Origin: Butyrivibrio sp.
Lineage (GTDB): Bacteria > Bacillota_A > Clostridia > Lachnospirales > Lachnospiraceae
Direction of reading: 5' to 3'
Assembly (NCBI RefSeq): GCF_024699075.1
Contig: NZ_JAILQF010000067.1
Location: 1 to 7,353, forward strand
DNA: 7,353 nt
Shown: positions 1 to 6,763 of the stretch, piece after piece
Layout of the letters: each line of letters starts with the position of its first letter
How positions within the stretch are numbered: position 1 is the first letter of the stretch
Program-made: the position numbers and the translations under genes
The notes under the pieces: model-generated
What the model was told of the DNA's origin: nothing
The model's input: the letters and a program-made list of their open reading frames with translations, nothing else
Database searches by the model: none

Positions 1-145
1 AATAAAAGCACCGAAGATAAATAGTGCATCTGCATTACAGTTTGAAAGATAATTAGTGGTGTAGGTGCACTTATTGTATTAAGAAGTAAGCTTACGTGTT
101 CATCAGCCTCTGCATATAGGTAATATGTGAGGCATGAGGTAATAT
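1..145. other. Non-coding leader upstream of uvrC
   Basis: I see no gene in this stretch. Stops occur in all frames and no codon pattern is apparent. It is AT-rich and contains a 10-base palindrome, GTAAGCTTAC, at 86-95. It also has a weak dyad, AGTGCA at 23-28 against TGCACT at 66-71. No convincing -35/-10 pair is visible. The best -10-like string is TATTAA at 77-82, without a good -35. The uvrC promoter is therefore either weak in consensus or to the left of the window. Confidence 0.5.
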
Positions 146-2050
146 ATGGAAGAAAGCAGATTTGATGTCAAAGAAGAATTAAAAAAACTGCCCCATAATC
201 CCGGCGTTTATATAATGCATGATGCAGACGATGTCATCATGTATGTTGGTAAGGCTATTGACCTTCATAAGCGTGTGCAGTCATATTTCAGGAAGATAGT
301 AGGACGCGGCCCTCAGATAGATCAGATGGTATCCAAGATCGCCAGGTTTGAATATATCGTTACGGATTCAGAGCTTGAAGCCCTTGTACTTGAGAATAAT
401 CTTATTAAGGAAAACAGGCCCCGCTACAATACCCTTTTAAAAGATGACAAGACTTATCCTTATATAAAGGTTACGGTCCAGGAAGAGTACCCCAGGATTC
501 TTTTTTCAAGACTTATGAGAAAAGATAAGGCGAGATACTTCGGACCCTTCACAAGCGCTCAGGCAGTTAAGACTACTATAGATCTTATCAACAAGATATA
601 CGGACTTAGGACCTGTAACAGGTCTCTTCCCAAAGATATAGGCCAGCAAAGACCATGCCTTAATTTCCATATGGGAAGGTGCTGCGGCCCGTGTACGGGA
701 AAAGTAAGTCAGGAAGAATATAAAGAGCATATTGATAAGGCGCTGGACTTTCTATCCGGTAATTACAATGTTATTTTAAAAGACCTTGAAGACAAGATGT
801 ATAAGGCTTCAGAGGAAATGGATTTTGAGAATGCAGCTCGCTACAGAGACCTTCTGAATGATGTAAGAAGCGTAGCCCAGAAGCAGAAGATGACGGATTC
901 ATCCATGGAGGATAAGGATATCATCGCGATTGCTTCTGATGAAAATGATGCTGTTATTCAGGTGTTCTTCGTTCGTGACGGAAGGCTTATAGGACGTGAA
1001 CATTTCTATATGACTCATGTTGGTGGTAATCCTCAGGAAGAGATTGTTCTTGATTTTGTTAAGCAGTTCTATTCCGGAACTCCTTTTGTTCCAAGGGAGC
1101 TTATGCTGCCTGTCAGGATCGAAGATCAGGAGATAATAGAAAAATGGTTGTCCGGAAGAAAAGGAAGCCGTATGTATATAACTGTTCCTGAAAGAGGTCA
1201 GAAAGAAAAGCTCATGGAGCTTGCTTCTGAAAATGCAGCGCTTGTTCTTTCCAAGGACAGAGAACGTATAAAGCGTGAAGAAGGAAGGACCATTGGAGCT
1301 GTTAAGGAAATCGAACAGATCCTTGGAATGAAGAATCTTGTCAGGATGGAAGCCTATGATATTTCTAATATAAGCGGATTTGCCAATGTTGGTTCCATGG
1401 TGGTATTTGAAAAGGGTAAACCCAAAAAGAGCGACTACAGAAAGTTCAGGATAAAGTCAGTAGAAGGCCCCAACGATTATGCCTGCATGCATGAAGTTCT
1501 TACAAGAAGGCTTATGCATGGCCTTGAAGAACGGCATGACATGGAACTTAGAGATATAGATGCACAGTATGGAAGCTTCACAAGGTTCCCAGACCTTATT
1601 CTGATGGATGGTGGAAGAGGCCAGGTCAACATCTGCCTTCAGGTTCTGGATGAACTTGGTATAAATATTCCTGTATGCGGAATGGTCAAGGATGATAATC
1701 ACAGAACACGAGGTCTTTATTTTAACAATGAAGAACTTCCTATAGACAGACACAGCGAAGGCTTTAAACTAATAACAAGAATACAGGACGAAGCCCACAG
1801 ATTTGCGATCGAATATCACAGATCACTTCGTAGTAAGGCTCAGGTAAGGTCAGTTCTTGATGACATTCCTGGAATCGGAGCAGCAAGAAGAAAGGCCTTG
1901 ATGAGAGACTTTGAGTCTATTAAGGATATAAAAGAAGCTTCTGTGGAAGAGCTGCTAAAGGTTCCTGAACTTAGGGAAAAAGAAGCTTTGGCAGTCTACG
2001 AATTCTTCCATACAGAAGTGGCCGTCAGAAGACCTGGTACTTCTAAGTGA
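146..2050 (+). CDS. uvrC: UvrC, excinuclease ABC subunit C
   Basis: This is the nuclease of nucleotide excision repair. UvrA/UvrB locate damaged DNA, and UvrC then cuts first on the 3' side and then on the 5' side of the lesion in the cytoplasm. At 634 residues it is full length for the family. The N-terminal GIY-YIG nuclease is intact, with GVY at 20-22, YVG at 33-35, K36, R43 and Y47, and a probable metal-binding glutamate near E78. The UVR motif that contacts UvrB spans about 209-244. The RNase H-like nuclease has its expected triad at D405 (YDISN), D488 (LMDGG) and H551 (DEAHRF). A helix-hairpin-helix region begins near 570 ([13 protein letters not shown]). The ATG is preceded by GAGGT at 136-140, five bases away, and the GIY domain starts close behind it, so the start is well supported. 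The next intact gene points toward it, so uvrC is the last gene of its transcript. No clear terminator with a T-tract follows. Confidence 0.97.
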   Translation: MEESRFDVKEELKKLPHNPGVYIMHDADDVIMYVGKAIDLHKRVQSYFRKIVGRGPQIDQMVSKIARFEYIVTDSELEALVLENNLIKENRPRYNTLLKDDKTYPYIKVTVQEEYPRILFSRLMRKDKARYFGPFTSAQAVKTTIDLINKIYGLRTCNRSLPKDIGQQRPCLNFHMGRCCGPCTGKVSQEEYKEHIDKALDFLSGNYNVILKDLEDKMYKASEEMDFENAARYRDLLNDVRSVAQKQKMTDSSMEDKDIIAIASDENDAVIQVFFVRDGRLIGREHFYMTHVGGNPQEEIVLDFVKQFYSGTPFVPRELMLPVRIEDQEIIEKWLSGRKGSRMYITVPERGQKEKLMELASENAALVLSKDRERIKREEGRTIGAVKEIEQILGMKNLVRMEAYDISNISGFANVGSMVVFEKGKPKKSDYRKFRIKSVEGPNDYACMHEVLTRRLMHGLEERHDMELRDIDAQYGSFTRFPDLILMDGGRGQVNICLQVLDELGINIPVCGMVKDDNHRTRGLYFNNEELPIDRHSEGFKLITRIQDEAHRFAIEYHRSLRSKAQVRSVLDDIPGIGAARRKALMRDFESIKDIKEASVEELLKVPELREKEALAVYEFFHTEVAVRRPGTSK

Positions 2051-2219
2051 TTCTCAGCCTGATCAGAAGATTGTAGAGAATAGGAAAGTTGGCACATACT
2101 GTTTTGACGAGTATCCTGTATATGATTATTCTATAAATTCAGCATCCATGCGGATGTACCATAATGGTGACAAGCATTTATGTGATGGAGTAGGTGTGCG
2201 TATGATGAAAGAAAAGTGA
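2051..2219 (+). pseudogene. Possible decayed 3' end of an unidentified gene
   Basis: A frame different from uvrC stays open from 1959 through the uvrC stop to a TGA at 2217-2219. It has no ATG, GTG or TTG start before ATG 2148, and no ribosome binding site in front of that ATG. The part beyond uvrC is about 55 codons and reads like protein, including the stretches KVGTYCFDEYPVYDYS and CDGVGVRMMKEK. A C-terminal GVR after an S-A-x-x-R pattern loosely recalls the end of formylglycine-generating-enzyme-like domains (RSAYR...GFR). That is only a resemblance by eye. It may equally be a chance open frame. No function is assigned. Confidence 0.25.
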
Positions 2220-2220
2220 C

Positions 2221-2252
2221 GTCTTAAGGGCAAGGTAAAATATTCTTAAGAC
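2221..2252 (-). terminator. Inverted repeat at the kinase stop, possible weak terminator
   Basis: GTCTTAAG at 2221-2228 pairs perfectly with CTTAAGAC at 2245-2252 across a 16-base loop. The right arm includes the histidine kinase stop codon (2246-2248). Read on the minus strand, the hairpin is followed after five bases by a T-rich run (TTTTCTTT). That fits a weak terminator for the kinase transcript. The stem is short and AT-rich, and the plus-strand side has no T-tract, so it would not serve uvrC in the usual way. Confidence 0.3.
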
Positions 2253-4054
2253 ATATCCCTTATAAGTATGCGGACAAGGGTTCCGCCGTTTTCGCCGCAT
2301 TCAACAATAACGCCAACATCAGAAGAATCTTTCTCTTCCCTGCAAAAGAGACGGATTCTTCTGTTTACGTTTCGAAGACCTATACTGTCGTAGCTATCAT
2401 TTTTTTCGTTGATATAGTCGTTGAGAAGCTTAAGATCATCTTCGGGGATGCCGCTTCCGTTATCAGAAACCCTGATCTCAAAAAGTCCGCGGGAAGCCTT
2501 GAAGGCGGTAACCTTTATGACACCGCCGGTCCTTATGGTGCGCATACCGTGATATATGGCATTTTCCACCACAGGCTGAAGAATGAGCTTTGGCATCTGG
2601 GTTGAATAAAGGGCAGTGGGTACATCAATCTCCAGGCGGTACTGATTTTTGAAGCGATATTCAAGAAGTGCCACATATTCTTTTACATGACCTATTTCAT
2701 CCAGAAGGCTCACAGGAGCATTGAGATCGCTTATGCTGTAGCGAAGGATGGATCCAAGGGAAGCGGCCATATCTGAGGTGACATCGTCATCGTTGATGGT
2801 GGCCATCATGGAGATCGATTCCAGGGTGTTGTATAGGAAGTGAGGATTGATCTGGGACTGAAGCATCTGAAGCTCCAGTTCGTTGGCGTTGATCTTTTCC
2901 AGATAGACTTCCTTTATCAGGGAGTTGATCCTGTCGATCAGGGAGTTGTAAGACTCTGCAAGTTTTCCCACTTCATCCAGAGACTCAAATTTCACATGGT
3001 TTGTAAAGTCTCCGTCCTCAGCCATTTTCATCATAGAGCTTAAAAGAGTAAGAGGAGATACCACACGTCTCAAGGCAAAAAGTGTGATCAGAAGAATTGC
3101 AAAGATTATCAGTATCAGCTGTATGAAGTTTGTGAACTGAATCCTTGTGAGTCCTCCAAGAAGGTCATCGGAGGGAGCGATGCTTATGACACGAAGTCCA
3201 TAGTTATCTGAAAAAAAACTGGTGGCATAGGACGATCTGTGATCTATATTGCACTTGAAAAAGCTGTCTTTTGTCTGCTCCGGAATGGACATGATGTCAT
3301 TGTCTGAAGGGATGGACATGGAGGTAAACTCCCCCTTTGTGTCATAGATGCAGTGTGAGCCGTTCATGATAAGTATCCTCTGATTGGCTCCAAGGCTTAC
3401 TTCATCGCATAGTTTTTCCAGATATCTGACCTCTGTGTTTACAAGAAGAATACCTATAACACTTCCTGATTTTAGCTGAACGATTCCCCTTGCTATGCCA
3501 AAAACATACACAGGGCGAAGGTTTTTGTTTACTATCTCCGGAAGCTCGTAGGTTCTCACAAGAACAGGTTTTCCAAAACTATAAATTGCCTCTTTAAACC
3601 AGTAGGTGTCAGTGGGGTCAAAGGGAGAGTAGATGGCATATTTTACCTTATAATCCGCTTCACCTTTAGTGTTGAAGATATAGCAGGAATTAACCTCGTC
3701 CTTGTAGGTCATGATCTGTTCAAAGATCTGCTCGTTCTGACGCTGAAATTCATAGCTGCTAAAGCCTGTATCGTTAAAATCCGACAGAAGGGACATGTAG
3801 GTACTGTCATTGATCTTGTAGGTAAGAGGGATCTTGGTGACATTGGAAATGTCGGCGATATAGCTGTCAATCTTGTCCAGAAGCTGCCGGTTGTTGCTGG
3901 AATGAACTCCGTAATAGGTAGCCAGCCTTTCTTTTTCATAGAGCCTTGCAGAGATAAGGATAGACCCTGAAAGCAAAATAAAAGCCAGCACGATTATAAG
4001 AGTGAATTTGACTACTATTGACAGGTTTTTAAAATTGGCGATCATCTTTTTCAT
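2246..4054 (-). CDS. YesM-type membrane sensor histidine kinase
   Basis: This is a predicted inner-membrane sensor kinase of 602 residues that phosphorylates a partner response regulator, almost certainly the YesN-type regulator encoded next to it. TM1 spans about 13-35 and TM2 about 311-328. They enclose an extracellular region of roughly 275 residues, probably a double-Cache ligand-binding domain (inferred from topology and the YWFKEAIYSFGKPVL segment near its middle). A HAMP-like linker follows TM2. The His_kinase-type phosphoacceptor motif QSQINPHFLYNTLESI places the histidine at H405. The ATPase domain has its N-box at N498 (VVENAIYHG), G1 box at D531 (SDNGSGIP) and G2 box at G559 (GLRNV). 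The frame extends upstream to a TTG at 4129, but that codon lies inside the predicted promoter and has no ribosome binding site. ATG 4054, just ahead of a basic stretch and TM1, fits the family better, although its Shine-Dalgarno is weak (GGA about 12 bases away); ATG 4045 is a second option. The ligand is unknown, and the neighbours suggest a sugar. Confidence 0.9.
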   Translation of the reverse strand: MKKMIANFKNLSIVVKFTLIIVLAFILLSGSILISARLYEKERLATYYGVHSSNNRQLLDKIDSYIADISNVTKIPLTYKINDSTYMSLLSDFNDTGFSSYEFQRQNEQIFEQIMTYKDEVNSCYIFNTKGEADYKVKYAIYSPFDPTDTYWFKEAIYSFGKPVLVRTYELPEIVNKNLRPVYVFGIARGIVQLKSGSVIGILLVNTEVRYLEKLCDEVSLGANQRILIMNGSHCIYDTKGEFTSMSIPSDNDIMSIPEQTKDSFFKCNIDHRSSYATSFFSDNYGLRVISIAPSDDLLGGLTRIQFTNFIQLILIIFAILLITLFALRRVVSPLTLLSSMMKMAEDGDFTNHVKFESLDEVGKLAESYNSLIDRINSLIKEVYLEKINANELELQMLQSQINPHFLYNTLESISMMATINDDDVTSDMAASLGSILRYSISDLNAPVSLLDEIGHVKEYVALLEYRFKNQYRLEIDVPTALYSTQMPKLILQPVVENAIYHGMRTIRTGGVIKVTAFKASRGLFEIRVSDNGSGIPEDDLKLLNDYINEKNDSYDSIGLRNVNRRIRLFCREEKDSSDVGVIVECGENGGTLVRILIRDMS

Positions 4055-4064
4055 GGCTTTGGTT

Positions 4065-4093
4065 TTTCCAACATGGGATTTTTCGTTTATAAT
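4065..4093 (+). promoter_or_regulatory. Predicted sigma-70-type promoter of the response regulator
   Basis: TTTCCA (4065-4070) is followed after 17 bases by a perfect TATAAT (4088-4093). Transcription would start near 4100, leaving about 50 bases of leader before ATG 4151. A short dyad, TTGG-TTTTT-CCAA (4059-4071), overlaps the -35 box. The promoter lies inside the predicted leader of the oppositely transcribed kinase gene. Confidence 0.5.
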
Positions 4094-4100
4094 AATGCTA

Positions 4101-4129
4101 ATTGTACAAATAAGTATTTTTTTAATCAA
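4101..4129 (-). promoter_or_regulatory. Predicted sigma-70-type promoter of the histidine kinase
   Basis: On the minus strand, TTGATT (4124-4129) and TACAAT (4101-4106) are separated by exactly 17 bases. Each box matches consensus at four or five of six positions. The predicted transcript starts near 4094, giving a leader of about 40 bases before ATG 4054. A perfect 8-base palindrome, TTGTACAA (4102-4109), overlaps the -10 box and could be part of an operator. Confidence 0.5.
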
Positions 4130-4136
4130 GTGACCG

Positions 4137-4145
4137 GGCGGTGAT
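4137..4145 (+). promoter_or_regulatory. Ribosome binding site fixing the regulator start
   Basis: GGCGGTGAT matches the anti-Shine-Dalgarno pairing sequence GGAGGTGAT at eight of nine positions. It ends five bases before ATG 4151. This supports ATG 4151 over the in-frame TTG immediately upstream at 4148, which would be only two bases from the site. Confidence 0.7.
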
Positions 4146-4150
4146 ATTTG

Positions 4151-5719
4151 ATGAACATTCTACTTGTGGATGACGATGAAGTCATCAGAATGGGAATGCA
4201 AAAACTTATAGAGAAAGCCGGCAGAGACTGGAAGGTGTGCGGCGAATTTTCAGATGGGGCTATGGCGCTGGACTATCTTGACAGTCACGGAGACGTGGAC
4301 CTTATCATCTGTGATGTAAGAATGCCTATCATGGACGGACTTAAGCTTACGAAGACCCTCAGGGAAAAGAACTCTGAAAGCCCCAAGGTCATTATGCTCA
4401 GCGGCTACAACGATTTTGAATATGTCCGCAGCGCTTTCATGAACGGCGCCTGTGATTATATATTAAAACCCTTTAAGAAGGATGAGCTCATAGCTCTTAT
4501 CGAGAAGGTCGAACTGCAGATATCCGACGAAGAAAAAACAAGGCTGAGGAAAGCCGATAATACCGAGTTTATAGCAACAGAGATTTTAAGAAGGCTCTCT
4601 TCCTGCAAAGCAGAGGAGGTAGCAGGTCATCTGGAAAGACTTAAGGATCTTGGGATAAATACAGGAGCCGGCTGCTTCCTGGCCCTAAGGATAGTGGTAG
4701 ATCAGTATTACCGTCAGTTTTCTCAGGAATCACAATATACAAAGGCTCTGATGGACTGCTATGAAGAACTGACTTTAATAGCACCTGGCACTGAAGACAT
4801 TGAATTTATCAGCTGCATTTTGGGAAAAGAGATCCTTGTTCTTGCTTTTGCTGCGTCCGGGGATAGCGCAGATTCTTTTGCCGGGGATATGTTTGAAAAG
4901 CTTAATCCCGATGGGGGCAAAGAAAGATCTGTCACAATAGGTATCAGCAGTATTTCCGAAATAAGTGAAGATATCCCGAAGCTGTTTGATGAGGCCAAAA
5001 AGGCTGTAATGGGGCGGTTCTATCTCGGACAGCATCATTTTATCAGAGCTTTGGAAGTGGAAGATAAGACCCTGGAGCTTCAGTATGATATAAATCCTGC
5101 AGCGGCGGAGCTCTCCCATCATGTGACTTTATGTGATTATATGGGAGCGAAGCAGGTCATGGACAGAGTATTTGTGGATCTTAGCTACTGCAGCGAGGAT
5201 CTGTTCAGGCAGTATATTCACGGGCTTTTGGACGCTGTCTGTGCCAATGCGTCATCCCTTGGAAGCTATATATCTGCCAATGAACCTGAGACAGTTTTTT
5301 GTATAGACCACCTTAATACCTACAGAGAGCTTAAGACCTTTATGAGTTCTCTTTTGAAGAATGCCATTGAAGCTATGATGAAGGAGAAGGAGCAAAAGAG
5401 CGAGCGCCGCATCGAGATGGCCAAGGACTACATCGCTCTGCACTATTCAGAACCCTTTACCCTTACAGAGATAGCGGAGTATGTGGAGCTTAATGCCTCC
5501 TATTTCAGCAATCTTTTTAAGACTGAGACCGGAATGAACTTTTCCGAGTATCTGCTAAATGTCAGGATGGACAAGGCAAAAGAGCTGCTTAAGGACCCTA
5601 AGATCAGGATCTACGAGATAGGTCAGCTTGTGGGCTATGAGGATGCAGTGTCCTTTGGAAGGGCCTTTAAAAAGAAATGGGGGATTTCTCCCAAAGAATA
5701 TCGAAACCTGGTCTATTGA
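4151..5719 (+). CDS. YesN-type response regulator (REC + AraC HTH)
   Basis: This is a cytoplasmic transcription factor of 522 residues and the likely partner of the adjacent divergent histidine kinase. The receiver domain occupies about 1-120. Its acidic pocket is at D7-D9, the phosphoacceptor D55 is in CDVRMP, the switch serine S84 is in LSGYND, and K106 is in LKPF. The C-terminal 104 residues (419-522) form an AraC-type double helix-turn-helix, with FTLTEIAEYVELNASYFSNLF as the first unit and IYEIGQLVGYEDAVSFGRAFKK as the second. The ~300-residue middle is poorly conserved in this family. Residues about 261-292 (VTIGIS, then DEAKKAVMGRFYLG) resemble the degenerate GGDEF-like fold seen in some regulators of this class, which is inference. 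Phosphorylation probably promotes dimerisation and DNA binding at sugar-uptake promoters, perhaps including those of the two genes to the right. A strong terminator follows seven bases after the stop, so it is probably transcribed alone. Confidence 0.93.
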   Translation: MNILLVDDDEVIRMGMQKLIEKAGRDWKVCGEFSDGAMALDYLDSHGDVDLIICDVRMPIMDGLKLTKTLREKNSESPKVIMLSGYNDFEYVRSAFMNGACDYILKPFKKDELIALIEKVELQISDEEKTRLRKADNTEFIATEILRRLSSCKAEEVAGHLERLKDLGINTGAGCFLALRIVVDQYYRQFSQESQYTKALMDCYEELTLIAPGTEDIEFISCILGKEILVLAFAASGDSADSFAGDMFEKLNPDGGKERSVTIGISSISEISEDIPKLFDEAKKAVMGRFYLGQHHFIRALEVEDKTLELQYDINPAAAELSHHVTLCDYMGAKQVMDRVFVDLSYCSEDLFRQYIHGLLDAVCANASSLGSYISANEPETVFCIDHLNTYRELKTFMSSLLKNAIEAMMKEKEQKSERRIEMAKDYIALHYSEPFTLTEIAEYVELNASYFSNLFKTETGMNFSEYLLNVRMDKAKELLKDPKIRIYEIGQLVGYEDAVSFGRAFKKKWGISPKEYRNLVY

Positions 5720-5725
5720 TATATA

Positions 5726-5782
5726 CAGTACTTTTGAATTCCCAAAAAAATGTATGGGAATCAAAAGTACTGCTATTTTTTT
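5726..5782 (+). terminator. Strong intrinsic terminator after the response regulator
   Basis: CAGTACTTTTGAATTCCC (5726-5743) pairs with GGGAATCAAAAGTACTG (5756-5772), giving 17 base pairs with a single bulged A and a 12-base A-rich loop. Seven consecutive Ts follow at 5776-5782. This is a textbook rho-independent terminator on the plus strand. It separates the regulator transcript from the sugar kinase gene, although read-through is possible. Confidence 0.93.
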
Positions 5783-5795
5783 GATGGTATCAGGT

Positions 5796-5804
5796 TGATA
5801 TACT
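5796..5804 (+). promoter_or_regulatory. Candidate extended -10 promoter of the ROK kinase gene
   Basis: TGATATACT contains the extended -10 TG followed by one base and the hexamer TATACT (5799-5804). Position 5776-5781, where a -35 would sit, is only the T-run of the terminator. Promoter strength would therefore depend on the extended -10 or on an activator. Transcription would start near 5811, just ahead of the ribosome binding site. The element lies within an imperfect dyad (5783-5808). Confidence 0.4.
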
Positions 5805-5829
5805 CATCTTACAGACGGAGGACAAAACA

Positions 5830-6690
5830 ATGTATGGAGCGATTGAAGCCGGCGGAACAAAGATGGTGGTTGCGCTGGGCGATGACAACGGACAGATTTT
5901 AAAGACTGCCAGGATACCCACGGAAACACCTTCGGATACGATCCCGAAGATACTGGAATTCTTTGAGGGAAACGATATAGAAGCCATAGGTATAGGAGCC
6001 TTTGGACCGGTCTGCCTTGATAAAAGCGGCAAGGACTATGGAAGGATAGGGAAAAGCCCAAAGCTTCCATGGGTGGGATTCTCCTGGAAGGAAGCCTTTG
6101 AAAAAGCAGGCATTCCCGTGGCGGTGGATACTGATGTCAATGCAGCCTGCCTTGGAGAAGTCATCTACGGAAGCGGAAAAGGCCTTGAGGATGTTATTTA
6201 CATAACCATAGGCACCGGGATCGGAGTGGGAGTTTACTGCGAAGGAAATCTTCTTCACGGAATGCTTCACCCGGAGGCGGGACACATCCTTCTTCCTGTC
6301 AGGGAGGGCGATGAGACTTTGGGAAGCTGCCCTTATCACAAGAACTGTTTTGAGGGGCTGGCCTCAGGGCCGGCACTAAAGATCCGCTATGGCAGAGAGG
6401 CCTTTGAACTTACAGACAGGGATGAGGTATGGGAACTGGAAGCAGATTACATAAGCAAGGCGCTTATGCAGTATATCTGCTGTTATTCGCCAAAGCGGAT
6501 AATCCTGGGAGGTGGAGTTATGAATGTCCGGAAGCTCTTTCCCATGATCCGCAAAAAGACCTGTGAATACCTGAACGGATATCTTGATACGGCGGAACTT
6601 CGAGATATGGATAATTATATTGTTCCTGCGCTTCTTGACGGAGAGCAGGGAATAAAGGGAGCTCTTTTCCTTGCAAGGAACGCAAGGTAA
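5830..6690 (+). CDS. scrK: ROK-family sugar kinase, probable fructokinase
   Basis: This is a cytoplasmic hexokinase-type enzyme of 286 residues that transfers phosphate from ATP to a hexose, most likely fructose to fructose-6-phosphate. The phosphate-binding loop is EAGGTK at 6-11, the catalytic aspartate is D102 in DTDVNAA, and the second phosphate motif is IGTGIGVG at 127-134. The ROK zinc site is complete: H152 in HPEAGH, then C167, H170 and C173 in CPYHKNC. The HPExGH plus CPYHxxCxEGLASGPA arrangement is typical of the bacterial ScrK/GmuE fructokinase branch. Fructose is therefore the best guess, though mannose or glucose cannot be excluded. It has no N-terminal DNA-binding domain, so it is an enzyme and not a ROK repressor. 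The start is fixed by GGAGGA at 5817-5822, seven bases before ATG 5830. It is followed after 73 bases by a sugar-transporter binding protein, consistent with a role in metabolising the imported substrate. Confidence 0.9.
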   Translation: MYGAIEAGGTKMVVALGDDNGQILKTARIPTETPSDTIPKILEFFEGNDIEAIGIGAFGPVCLDKSGKDYGRIGKSPKLPWVGFSWKEAFEKAGIPVAVDTDVNAACLGEVIYGSGKGLEDVIYITIGTGIGVGVYCEGNLLHGMLHPEAGHILLPVREGDETLGSCPYHKNCFEGLASGPALKIRYGREAFELTDRDEVWELEADYISKALMQYICCYSPKRIILGGGVMNVRKLFPMIRKKTCEYLNGYLDTAELRDMDNYIVPALLDGEQGIKGALFLARNAR

Positions 6691-6717
6691 CTATAGTAAG
6701 ATCATTTGCTGCAGCTT

Positions 6718-6726
6718 TGATATAAA
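6718..6726 (+). promoter_or_regulatory. Candidate extended -10 promoter of the binding-protein gene
   Basis: TGATATAAA gives an extended -10 TG, one base, then TATAAA (6721-6726), with no recognisable -35 17 bases upstream. A GCTGCAGC palindrome lies just before it at 6708-6715. Transcription would start near 6733, about 30 bases before ATG 6764. No hairpin with a T-tract separates this gene from the sugar kinase gene, so cotranscription is also possible. Confidence 0.35.
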
Positions 6727-6763
6727 AAATAAACTATTTGTTCGTATATGGGAGGAACGATAA

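Noticed and set aside
23..71. AGTGCA/TGCACT dyad upstream of uvrC
   Set aside because: The arms are six bases long and 37 bases apart, which is expected by chance. They are not placed near a recognisable promoter.
1457..1753. A 98-codon minus-strand open frame inside uvrC
   Set aside because: It is antisense to the conserved nuclease domain of uvrC and has no protein-like motif.
2050..2081. ATTCTC/GAGAAT inverted repeat after the uvrC stop as a terminator
   Set aside because: The stem is only six AT-rich pairs, the loop is 20 bases, and no T-tract follows.
4775..5122. A 115-codon minus-strand open frame inside the response regulator
   Set aside because: It is antisense to the regulator middle region and has no recognisable domain.
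5899..6339. A 146-codon open frame on the minus strand opposite the sugar kinase gene
   Set aside because: It lies entirely antisense to a gene with all ROK motifs intact, and its translation shows no recognisable domain. It is a shadow of the real codon usage.
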